Assembly (NCBI GenBank): GCA_003565575.1
Contig: PXBV01000114.1
Location: 1-21,851, forward strand
Direction of reading: 5' to 3'
Source of the DNA: Psychroflexus sp.
GTDB taxonomy: Bacteria; Bacteroidota; Bacteroidia; Flavobacteriales; Flavobacteriaceae
Length of the DNA stretch: 21,851 bases
The position numbers and the translations under genes are program-made. The notes beneath the pieces are model-generated. The model was given only the letters and a program-made list of their open reading frames with translations. It ran no database searches and was not told where the DNA came from. This document shows, one piece after another, positions 14,798-21,851 of the stretch. The stretch's first letter is position 1. Every line of letters begins with the position of its first letter.

Positions 14798-16615
14798 ATG
14801 TCAGTAGCTGCACAACCACTTGCTAACGATCATGCACATGAGGATCACCATGAGCCAACTTTCATAGAAAAATATATATTTAGTACTGATCATAAAATGA
14901 TTGCTAAGCAGTACCTTATCTCTGGACTTATTATGGGTGCCATAGGTATTGCTATGTCTATGCTTATGAGGTTACAATTAGCATGGCCTAATGAGACCTT
15001 CTGGATTTATGAAGTGCTACTTGGTAAATTTGGACAGGGAGGTGTTATGGATCCTAGTATTTATTTAGCGCTCTCAACCATTCATGGTACTATTATGATT
15101 TTTTATGTACTTACAGCTGGTCTTAGCGGGACATTTAGTAATTTACTAATACCATTGCAAATTGGTGCAAGAGATATGGCTTCTGGATTTATGAACATGC
15201 TATCGTTTTGGCTATTCTTCATATCCTGTATTGTTATTGTAGCTTCTTTCTTTGTTGAAGCTGGGCCTGCATCTTCCGGATGGACAGTTTATCCTCCATT
15301 AAGTGCATTACCTCAAGCTATTGGTGGATCAGGTTTAGGAATGACCTTGTGGCTTGTAGCAATCACTATTTTTGTTGCTTCCTCACTATTGGGTTCATTA
15401 AACTATATTGTTACAGTTTTAAATTTAAGAACCCAAGGGATGACAATGACAAGATTGCCTCTTACCATTTGGGCATTTTTTGTTACAGCTATTATCGGTA
15501 CTGTTTCTTTCCCTGTTCTGTTAGCAGCAGGTTTGTTGCTCTTGATGGATAGAAGCTTTGGTACTTCCTTTTTCCTTAGTGATATTTATATTCAAGGAGA
15601 AGTACTTTCTTATCAAGGAGGTTCACCTGTGTTATACGAGCATTTATTTTGGTTTTTAGGCCACCCTGAAGTTTACATTGTTTTGCTTCCAGCACTCGGT
15701 ATAACTTCAGAAATAATTGCAACCAACTCAAGAAAGCCGATATTTGGTTATAGAGCAATGATTGCTTCAATATTAGCCATTGCGTTTTTATCTACAGTAG
15801 TTTGGGGACACCATATGTTTGTTTCAGGAATGAATCCATTTTTGGGTTCTGTATTTACCTTCACTACTTTACTTATTGCTATTCCTTCTGGTGTAAAGGC
15901 TTTTAATTATATTACCACTTTATGGAAAGGTAATCTTCAGCTTAACCCTGGGATGTTATTTTCTATAGGACTTGTTTCTACTTTTGTAACTGGTGGTTTA
16001 ACAGGCATTATCCTTGGTGACAGTACACTGGATATTAATGTTCATGATACTTACTTTGTTATTGCCCACTTCCACTTAGTGATGGGTATTTCTGCTCTTT
16101 ATGGATTGTTTGCAGGCGTTTATCACTGGTTCCCGAAAATGTTTGGTCGTATGATGAATAAAAACTTGGGCTATATTCATTTTTGGATTACTGCTATAGG
16201 AGCATATGGTATTTTCTTCCCTATGCATTTTATCGGAATGGCGGGATTACCGAGACGTTACTATAAATTTACAGAGTTTCCTTATTTTGATGACTTAGCT
16301 GATACTAATATTTTAATCTCAGTTTTTGCATTCATCACAGCTGCCGCTCAATTGTTCTTTGTCTATAACTTTATCCACTCTATATTTTATGGAAAGAAAG
16401 CTGAACAAAATCCTTGGAAGTCTACAACTTTAGAATGGACAACACCTGTAAAACATATACACGGTAACTGGCCAGGTGAAATTCCTAAGGTCTATAGGTG
16501 GTCATATGATTATAGTAAGCGTAATAAAGATGATTCTGATTATATAATAGCAGGTCAAGATTTTGTTCCTCAAAATGTCCCAATTCAAGAGAACGAGGAA
16601 GAGATGAATGAATAG
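14798..16615 (+). CDS. ctaD: Cytochrome c oxidase subunit I (A1-type heme-copper oxidase)
   Basis: The 605-residue membrane protein reduces oxygen to water and pumps protons. Heme and copper ligands are visible: H96 in STIHGTIM (heme a), H289 and Y293 in WFLGHPEVY (CuB with the cross-linked Tyr), H338-H339 in VWGHHMF (CuB), and H424 and H426 in IAHFHLVMG (heme a3 and heme a). GHPEVY with E291 indicates the A1 subtype, and IGARD keeps the D-channel aspartate (D126). The cytoplasmic N-terminus is His-rich (H12, H14, H17, H18). Subunit III is not in this window. The gene is last in the operon, followed by an intrinsic terminator. Confidence 0.96.
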   Translation: MSVAAQPLANDHAHEDHHEPTFIEKYIFSTDHKMIAKQYLISGLIMGAIGIAMSMLMRLQLAWPNETFWIYEVLLGKFGQGGVMDPSIYLALSTIHGTIMIFYVLTAGLSGTFSNLLIPLQIGARDMASGFMNMLSFWLFFISCIVIVASFFVEAGPASSGWTVYPPLSALPQAIGGSGLGMTLWLVAITIFVASSLLGSLNYIVTVLNLRTQGMTMTRLPLTIWAFFVTAIIGTVSFPVLLAAGLLLLMDRSFGTSFFLSDIYIQGEVLSYQGGSPVLYEHLFWFLGHPEVYIVLLPALGITSEIIATNSRKPIFGYRAMIASILAIAFLSTVVWGHHMFVSGMNPFLGSVFTFTTLLIAIPSGVKAFNYITTLWKGNLQLNPGMLFSIGLVSTFVTGGLTGIILGDSTLDINVHDTYFVIAHFHLVMGISALYGLFAGVYHWFPKMFGRMMNKNLGYIHFWITAIGAYGIFFPMHFIGMAGLPRRYYKFTEFPYFDDLADTNILISVFAFITAAAQLFFVYNFIHSIFYGKKAEQNPWKSTTLEWTTPVKHIHGNWPGEIPKVYRWSYDYSKRNKDDSDYIIAGQDFVPQNVPIQENEEEMNE

Positions 16616-16637
16616 CTTGTAATACTTAAAACTATAC

Positions 16638-16667
16638 AGCCTCCATTAATTTTCTGGAGGCTTTTTT
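16638..16667 (+). terminator. Intrinsic terminator of the act-cta operon
   Basis: AGCCTCCA (16638-16645) pairs perfectly with TGGAGGCT (16655-16662) across a nine-base loop and runs straight into six T residues (16662-16667). This is a textbook rho-independent terminator 22 bases after the ctaD stop, so ruvB should be a separate transcript. Confidence 0.85.
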
Positions 16668-16670
16668 ATT

Positions 16671-16678
16671 TATATTTG
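16671..16678 (+). promoter_or_regulatory. Possible -7 element (TATATTTG) of ruvB
   Basis: TATATTTG matches TAnnTTTG exactly but ends only four bases before the ruvB ATG (16683), so transcription would start about at the start codon. No TTG lies at the right distance upstream, where the terminator sits. Either the ruvB message is nearly leaderless or the match is by chance. Confidence 0.3.
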
Positions 16679-16682
16679 TTTC

Positions 16683-17705
16683 ATGAATGAAAATCTAGAT
16701 GCTTCGGGGAGTAACTTTAGCCATCAAGATCAGGAAGTGGAAAAAGCACTTAGGCCTTTATCTTTTGATGATTTTGCTGGTCAGTCTCATGTTTTAGAAA
16801 ATCTTCAAGTATTTGTAAAAGCGGCCAACCTTAGAGGTGAAGCCTTAGACCACACTTTATTCCATGGGCCACCAGGACTTGGAAAAACCACTTTAGCACA
16901 TATTCTAGCCAACGAGTTACAAACTGGCATTAAAATTACATCGGGTCCAGTTATTGACAAACCTGGAGATTTGGCAGGTTTACTCACAAATTTAGAGCCT
17001 AGAGACGTATTGTTTATAGATGAAATTCATAGACTCAGTTCCGTTGTTGAAGAGTATTTATATTCAGCAATGGAGGATTTCAAAATCGATATCATGATTG
17101 AAACCGGTCCTAACGCGAGAAGTGTAGAAATCAACCTAAACCCATTTACTTTGGTTGGTGCTACTACCAGATCTGGATTACTTACCGCTCCTATGCGAGC
17201 TAGGTTCGGGATTTCTAGCCGTTTGGAGTATTACTCTACAGAACTATTAAGTGATATTTTGCTAAGAAGTGCTTCAATTCTCAACGTCTCTATTTCACCT
17301 GAAGCTGCTATTGAAATTGCAGGAAGAAGCAGAGGGACTCCAAGAATTGCTAATGCATTACTGAGACGGGTGAGGGATTTTGCTCAAATAAAAGGGAATG
17401 GTAAAATTGACATGGAAATTTCTAAATACAGCCTTAAAGCACTCAACGTAGATGCATTTGGTTTAGATGACATGGATAATAAAATACTATTAACCATCAT
17501 AGATAAATTTAAAGGTGGTCCTGTAGGTTTAACTACTTTAGCCACAGCTGTGAGTGAAAATGCAGAAACTATAGAGGAAGTCTATGAACCTTTTCTTATC
17601 CAAAAAGGCTTCATCAATCGAACCCCACGAGGGCGAGAAGTTACAGAAGCGGCTTACAAACATCTAGGAAAACTTAGAGAAAGCAAGCAAGGAGGATTAT
17701 TTTAA
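16683..17705 (+). CDS. ruvB: Holliday junction branch migration helicase RuvB
   Basis: The 340-residue AAA+ ATPase has Walker A GPPGLGKTT (62-70), Walker B FIDEIHRL (111-118), the sensor region GATTRSGLL (159-167) and the arginine finger region MRARFGI (171-177). A winged-helix domain ends with FLIQKGFINRTPRGRE. RuvB hexamers drive branch migration at Holliday junctions with RuvA and resolve them with RuvC. Neither ruvA nor ruvC is nearby. The start MNENLD is typical for flavobacterial RuvB, and the length is standard. Ten bases separate it from the P450 gene. Confidence 0.97.
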   Translation: MNENLDASGSNFSHQDQEVEKALRPLSFDDFAGQSHVLENLQVFVKAANLRGEALDHTLFHGPPGLGKTTLAHILANELQTGIKITSGPVIDKPGDLAGLLTNLEPRDVLFIDEIHRLSSVVEEYLYSAMEDFKIDIMIETGPNARSVEINLNPFTLVGATTRSGLLTAPMRARFGISSRLEYYSTELLSDILLRSASILNVSISPEAAIEIAGRSRGTPRIANALLRRVRDFAQIKGNGKIDMEISKYSLKALNVDAFGLDDMDNKILLTIIDKFKGGPVGLTTLATAVSENAETIEEVYEPFLIQKGFINRTPRGREVTEAAYKHLGKLRESKQGGLF

Positions 17706-17715
17706 ATTTAACACT

Positions 17716-19038
17716 ATGTCCAGCTTAAAATCTTTTCCTGAAGTTTCATCTATAGACTTTTTTAAGCATGCAGGAACTATTCTGAAGAACCCTCTGCCGT
17801 TTCATCACAAAAACTTTGAAGCTTTAGGGGATACTTTCAAATTGAATTTAGGTTTTGGAAACTCGGTTGTTTTCTCAAGAGACCCAGATTTTGCTATTTA
17901 TGCTTTAAGGGACAATCAAAAAAACTACAGAAAATCAGAAATTCAAACCAAAGACCTTGCAAAATACGTTGGTAACGGACTTTTAACTTCTGAAGGCGAA
18001 GAGTGGAAGTTTCAACGCAAATTGATTCAGCCTGCTTTCTACAAAAAAAACCTTCACAGTTTACTCCATCTTATGCTTCAAACCATTGATGATGAACTCG
18101 ATAAGGTTAGTATCAACTCAATGATAGATGTTTTTCCAATTTTTAATGACTTAGCCTTTAAGGTAGTAGTAAATAGCTTATTTAGTGATGCTATAAATTC
18201 TGAAGAAATTGCAAAACTACAAGAAGTCACAGAAGAAACCCAGAAGATGCTTGTAAAGGAATTAAGACAACCTTACAAAAAATGGTGGTTTATATTAAGC
18301 GGAGAGCTCAAAAAAAACTTAATGCTAAGCCAAGAGGCAAGGCAGTTGCTTTCAAAAATTATCAAAAGGAGACTTGAGTCTAAGACAGAAAGTAAAGACC
18401 TTTTGGATATGCTTATGGCCTTAACTTATGAAGACGGTTCTAAGATGAATGAAGAGCAGCTAATAGACGAAATTTTGATTCTCTTCATAGCAGGGCATGA
18501 AACTACTTCCAATGCTTTGAGTTTCACCTTTCAACTAATAGGGCAAAAAGATGAAGTACAACGTAAATTAGTGTCAGAAATTGAAAGTTTAGCTGATTCA
18601 TCACCACTTGATATTTTGAAAAACAGTACCTATACCCAACATGTTATTCAAGAATCTATGAGGTTGTTTCCGCCAGTCTATTTTATTGACAGACAAAATA
18701 TTGAAAAGGATAAGTTTAATGGCTTTGAAATCCCAAAACACACCAATCTTTTATTTTCAGTGCATCAAATTCATAGGAGTAAGCATAACTGGGAAGCTCC
18801 AGATGAATTTATTCCAGAGCGTTTTATGGGGACAAGACGTGTAAGCGATTTCTACTTTCCCTTTGGTGCTGGGCCTCGCAAATGCATTGGGAATAATTTT
18901 GCCATTTACGAAATAACCCTGGTTTTACATCAGTTTTTGAAGAAACTGAAGATTGTAAATGTGAATGAGGAAATAGGCATACAGCCCCTCATTAGCTTAA
19001 AACCTAAAGACGCCTTCGTGAAATTTTCTAAACGTTAA
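17716..19038 (+). CDS. Cytochrome P450 monooxygenase
   Basis: This 440-residue soluble P450 has all the signature parts: I-helix AGHETTS (259-265) with the acid-Thr pair for oxygen activation, ExxR (E313-R316), PERF (367-370) and the heme loop FGAGPRKCIG with thiolate C390. There is no signal peptide or membrane anchor, so it is cytosolic. The substrate cannot be told; no ferredoxin, ferredoxin reductase or biosynthetic gene is adjacent, so electrons must come from elsewhere. It lies ten bases after ruvB and about four bases before queG, so the three are probably co-transcribed, although their roles look unrelated. Confidence 0.95.
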   Translation: MSSLKSFPEVSSIDFFKHAGTILKNPLPFHHKNFEALGDTFKLNLGFGNSVVFSRDPDFAIYALRDNQKNYRKSEIQTKDLAKYVGNGLLTSEGEEWKFQRKLIQPAFYKKNLHSLLHLMLQTIDDELDKVSINSMIDVFPIFNDLAFKVVVNSLFSDAINSEEIAKLQEVTEETQKMLVKELRQPYKKWWFILSGELKKNLMLSQEARQLLSKIIKRRLESKTESKDLLDMLMALTYEDGSKMNEEQLIDEILILFIAGHETTSNALSFTFQLIGQKDEVQRKLVSEIESLADSSPLDILKNSTYTQHVIQESMRLFPPVYFIDRQNIEKDKFNGFEIPKHTNLLFSVHQIHRSKHNWEAPDEFIPERFMGTRRVSDFYFPFGAGPRKCIGNNFAIYEITLVLHQFLKKLKIVNVNEEIGIQPLISLKPKDAFVKFSKR

Positions 19039-19042
19039 TCCC

Positions 19043-19969
19043 ATTACTACAAAAGAAACTTATTCAAAACTTATAAAAACAGAAGCTGACCGGCTTGGTT
19101 TTTTGTCATGTGGTATTTCCAAAGCAGAATTTCTAGAAGACGAAGCACCAAGGCTAGAGGCATGGTTAAAGCAAAACGCGCATGGAGAAATGAAGTACAT
19201 GGAGAATCATTTTGATAAACGCTTAGATCCAACTAAGCTTGTAGAAGGCTCCAAAAGTGTAATTTCACTCCTTTACAATTACTATCCAGAAATTCATCAA
19301 AATGAAAACTCTTACAAACTGAGTAAATATGCCTACGGTAGAGACTACCATCACGTCATCAAAGGAAAACTGAAAGAAATGATGCACACGCTGCAAGAAG
19401 AAATAGGCGAAATAGGTGGTAGAGCTTTTGTAGACTCTGCTCCAGTGCTTGAAAAAGCTTGGGCGGCCAAAAGTGGATTAGGTTGGGTTGGAAAACACTC
19501 CAATCTTTTATCAAAATCTACAGGTTCATTTTATTTTATTGCTGAATTGATTCTAGATCTAGAGTTAGAATACGATTATCCAGTAACAGATCACTGTGGC
19601 ACTTGCACAAAATGTATAGATGCATGCCCAACAGATGCCATTTACGAGCCTTACAAAGTAGACGGCAGTAAGTGTATTTCTTACTTTACCATAGAGCTAA
19701 AAGATGAAATTCCAACAGGCTACCAAGGAAAATTTGATGATTGGATGTTTGGCTGTGATATCTGTCAAGATGTTTGCCCTTGGAATCGCTTTAGTAAACC
19801 TCATAATGAGCCGCTTTTCAATCCACACCCAGATTTACTGTCATACAACAAGAAGGATTGGGAAGAAATCACCAAGGATGTATTTAATGAATTTTTTAAA
19901 AAATCTGCTGTAAAACGAACAAAATTTTCAGGATTACAAAGAAATATCAACTTTATTAAAAATAAATAA
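19043..19969 (+). CDS. queG: Epoxyqueuosine reductase QueG, probable ATT start
   Basis: QueG performs the last step of queuosine synthesis, reducing epoxyqueuosine in tRNA with cobalamin and two [4Fe-4S] clusters. Visible are DSAPVLEKAW (catalytic Asp region), GWVGKHSNLL, CGTCTKCIDACPTDA and CDICQDVCPWN. The frame has no ATG at its beginning: it opens after a stop at 19019-19021, and the first usual start would be a TTG at 19103 (288 residues), which cuts off the first helix (TKETYSKLIKTEADRLGF), a part QueG normally has. I place the start at the ATT at 19043, four bases after the P450 stop, giving 308 residues with a normal N-terminus. A sequencing error there is the alternative. Confidence 0.9.
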   Translation: MTTKETYSKLIKTEADRLGFLSCGISKAEFLEDEAPRLEAWLKQNAHGEMKYMENHFDKRLDPTKLVEGSKSVISLLYNYYPEIHQNENSYKLSKYAYGRDYHHVIKGKLKEMMHTLQEEIGEIGGRAFVDSAPVLEKAWAAKSGLGWVGKHSNLLSKSTGSFYFIAELILDLELEYDYPVTDHCGTCTKCIDACPTDAIYEPYKVDGSKCISYFTIELKDEIPTGYQGKFDDWMFGCDICQDVCPWNRFSKPHNEPLFNPHPDLLSYNKKDWEEITKDVFNEFFKKSAVKRTKFSGLQRNINFIKNK

Positions 19970-20007
19970 AAAAGGCGTAGCTTTCTAAGCTCAATATTTC
20001 ACGGGAA

Positions 20008-20040
20008 TTGTTTCAGAATAAGTCATAAGGTTTACCTTTG
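20008..20040 (+). promoter_or_regulatory. Promoter of maeB
   Basis: TTG (20008-20010) and TACCTTTG (20033-20040) lie 22 bases apart, within the Bacteroidetes range, in the 122-base spacer between queG and maeB. Transcription should begin near 20047, leaving a leader of about 45 bases. The rest of the spacer (19970-20091) shows only a 5-base-pair hairpin (19979-19991) without a T-run. Confidence 0.55.
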
Positions 20041-20091
20041 TTCTTCATTAAAAAAAGAGTCCATATTAAAATTAATAAGACTGAAAAGTTT

Positions 20092-21851
20092 ATGAGCACA
20101 TCACGAAAACGCAGAGAAGCCCTTGTTTACCACGCCAAACCAAAACCAGGGAAGACAGAAGTTATACCTACAAAAAAGCATGCATCACAAAGAGATTTAG
20201 GTCTGGCCTACTCCCCAGGAGTTGCTGAGCCTTGTAAAGAGATAGAGATAGACAGTAAAAACGCCTACAGATACACCAATAAGGGAAATCTAGTAGCTGT
20301 AATTTCAAACGGTACTGCTGTTCTTGGCTTAGGTGATATTGGCGCTGAAGCTTCAAAGCCTGTAATGGAAGGAAAAGCCTTACTCTTTAAAATTTTTGCA
20401 GATATTGATGTTTTTGATATTGAAGTAGATACAAAAAATGTTGAGAAGTTTATAGAAACTGTCAAGAATATTGCCCCAACCTTTGGTGGCATTAACCTAG
20501 AAGACATAAAGGCACCAGAGGCTTTTGAAATAGAAGAACGTCTCAAAAATGAATTATCAATTCCAGTGATGCATGATGATCAACATGGAACAGCAATTAT
20601 ATCCGCAGCTGCTCTTCTTAATGCCTTAGAGCTTGCAGATAAAAAAATAGATGAAGTGCAAATAGTAGTTTCTGGAGCCGGCTCTGCTGCTATTGCATGC
20701 ACAAAACTTTATGTACTACTAGGCGTTAAAAAAGAAAATATCTTAATGTTTGACAGCAAAGGGATTGTAGATAAAAACAGGAATGATCTCTCGTTCAAAC
20801 AAAATGAATTTGCTACAGACCGAAACATAAAGGATTTAGCTCAAGCTGTAGAAAATGCAGATGTATTTTTAGGGCTATCCGTAGCAGGAGTTCTTAAGCC
20901 AGAGATGCTCGCAAAGATGGCTCCTAATCCTATCGTTTTTGCTATGGCAAATCCAGACCCAGAGATAGATTATGATTTAGCACTAGAGACTAGAGATGAT
21001 GTCATCATGGCTACAGGAAGAACAGATTTCCCTAACCAAGTTAACAACGTGCTAGGGTTTCCGTACATCTTTAGAGGAGCCTTAGATGTAAGAGCTACCC
21101 AAATCAATGAAGAAATGAAAATGGCTGCAGTTAAGGCATTGGCCAGGTTAGCTAAAGAACCAGTGCCAGAACAAGTCAACATTGCATATGCAGAAACACG
21201 CTTAAATTATGGCAGGGATTACATCATTCCCAAGCCTTTTGATCCTAGGCTTATTTCAGAAATTCCTCCAGCAGTAGCTAAAGCTGCCATGGAGTCTGGA
21301 GTGGCTCAAAAACCTATTAAAGACTGGGATGCATACAAGGAGGAGCTTCTGGAACGTATGGGTAGTGAAGATAAAATTACAAGACTTCTTATCAATAGAG
21401 CTAAGCAAGACCCTAAACGGATAGTTTATGCAGAAGCAGATCATTTGGATGTCTTAAAAGCTGCACAGATTGCTTATGATGAAAAGATTGCTACGCCAAT
21501 CTTGTTGGGAAGACGTGATTTAATTCTTGAACTTATGGGTGAAATCGAATTTGAAGGAGAAGACATTCTCATTATAGACCCAAAATCTGACGAAGAAAAA
21601 GAACAAAGGCATAGGTATGCTGACGCTTTGTGGAAAAAACGAAGTAGAAAAGGAGTAACATTTTATGATGCAAAGAAACTTATAAGAGAGCGGAATTACT
21701 TTGCTGCCATGATGGTAGAAAATGGCGATGCAGATGCTATGCTTTCTGGCTATTCTAGAGCTTACCCAGCAGTATTAAAACCTATTTTAGAACTTATAGG
21801 TAAAGAAACTGGAGTTACCAACGTTGCTTCTACTAATCTTATGAATTCTAA
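20092..21851 (+). CDS. maeB: NADP-dependent malic enzyme fused to phosphotransacetylase-like domain, 5' part (runs off the right edge)
   Basis: The frame opens at ATG 20092 and stays open to the window end (586 codons), so the C-terminus is missing. The N-terminal malic domain has LAYSPGVAEPC with Y40, VMEGKALLFK with K95, and the metal site GINLEDI plus HDDQHGTA (161-168). The dinucleotide-binding domain has SGAGSAA (194-200) and FAMANPDP. From about residue 428 a phosphate acetyl/butyryltransferase-like domain begins (RIVYAEAD, ATPILLGRR, GDADAMLSGY). This MaeB layout of about 760 residues is common; the added domain is regulatory in studied members, binding acetyl-CoA. The enzyme decarboxylates malate oxidatively to pyruvate with NADP+. 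It has its own promoter. Confidence 0.95.
   Translation, partial: MSTSRKRREALVYHAKPKPGKTEVIPTKKHASQRDLGLAYSPGVAEPCKEIEIDSKNAYRYTNKGNLVAVISNGTAVLGLGDIGAEASKPVMEGKALLFKIFADIDVFDIEVDTKNVEKFIETVKNIAPTFGGINLEDIKAPEAFEIEERLKNELSIPVMHDDQHGTAIISAAALLNALELADKKIDEVQIVVSGAGSAAIACTKLYVLLGVKKENILMFDSKGIVDKNRNDLSFKQNEFATDRNIKDLAQAVENADVFLGLSVAGVLKPEMLAKMAPNPIVFAMANPDPEIDYDLALETRDDVIMATGRTDFPNQVNNVLGFPYIFRGALDVRATQINEEMKMAAVKALARLAKEPVPEQVNIAYAETRLNYGRDYIIPKPFDPRLISEIPPAVAKAAMESGVAQKPIKDWDAYKEELLERMGSEDKITRLLINRAKQDPKRIVYAEADHLDVLKAAQIAYDEKIATPILLGRRDLILELMGEIEFEGEDILIIDPKSDEEKEQRHRYADALWKKRSRKGVTFYDAKKLIRERNYFAAMMVENGDADAMLSGYSRAYPAVLKPILELIGKETGVTNVASTNLMNS

Noticed and set aside
19103..19105. TTG as queG start
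   Set aside because: It removes about 20 residues that look like the normal first helix of QueG; kept only as an alternative.
19979..19991. Small hairpin (AGCTT-TCT-AAGCT) after queG as a terminator
   Set aside because: The stem is only five base pairs and no T-run follows.
20265..20546. Minus-strand open frame opposite maeB
   Set aside because: It is antisense to conserved malic enzyme codons, with low-complexity Ser-rich translation.

Overview
The window looks like the chromosome of a marine-type flavobacterium (Bacteroidota, Flavobacteriales). It is AT-rich, and its spacers carry the Bacteroidetes promoter signature TTG / TAnnTTTG. It encodes alternative complex III next to an aa3 oxidase, and the housekeeping proteins are of flavobacterial type. 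The genes fall into two arms that diverge from a spacer at about 5.13-5.33 kb. The minus arm (1-5127) is accessory metabolism and the plus arm (5326-21851) is respiration and housekeeping. No rRNA, tRNA, insertion sequence or CRISPR array was seen, and no gene-free stretch exceeds 300 bases; the longest is about 200 bases.

Minus arm, in transcription order: a small secreted SPOR-domain protein; a divergent DUF2064 (GT-A fold) protein; an AhpD-like peroxidase-like protein; the radical-SAM enzyme ArsS; the arsenite methyltransferase ArsM; an exported rhodanese; a canonical DUF2064/TIGR04282 transferase; and a purine nucleoside phosphorylase that runs off the left edge. From the DUF2064 gene onward this is an arsenosugar biosynthesis cluster. 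ArsM would methylate arsenite to dimethylarsenite. ArsS would add the 5'-deoxyadenosyl group to give 5'-deoxy-5'-dimethylarsinoyl-adenosine. The phosphorylase and GT-A proteins are placed to remove adenine and rebuild the sugar end (inference). The last three genes are coupled by stop/start overlaps (TGATG, ATGA). No arsR, arsenate reductase or arsenite pump gene lies in the window.

Plus arm: actABCDEF encodes the quinol:electron-acceptor oxidoreductase alternative complex III (ACIII), followed directly by ctaC and ctaD (cytochrome c oxidase II and I). A good promoter precedes actA and a clear intrinsic terminator follows ctaD. Together they would move electrons from menaquinol through Fe-S clusters and c-hemes to oxygen, probably as the ACIII-aa3 supercomplex known from Flavobacterium johnsoniae. 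Beyond the terminator come ruvB (Holliday junction helicase), a cytochrome P450 of unknown substrate, queG (epoxyqueuosine reductase, apparently with a non-ATG start) and the 5' part of maeB (malic enzyme fused to a phosphotransacetylase-like domain), which runs off the right edge.

The most interesting parts are the arsenosugar cluster with its extra members (two unequal DUF2064 proteins, an exported rhodanese, a translationally coupled phosphorylase and a perfect palindrome upstream of the peroxidase-like gene) and the start-codon anomaly of queG. The respiratory block is well conserved and mostly expected.
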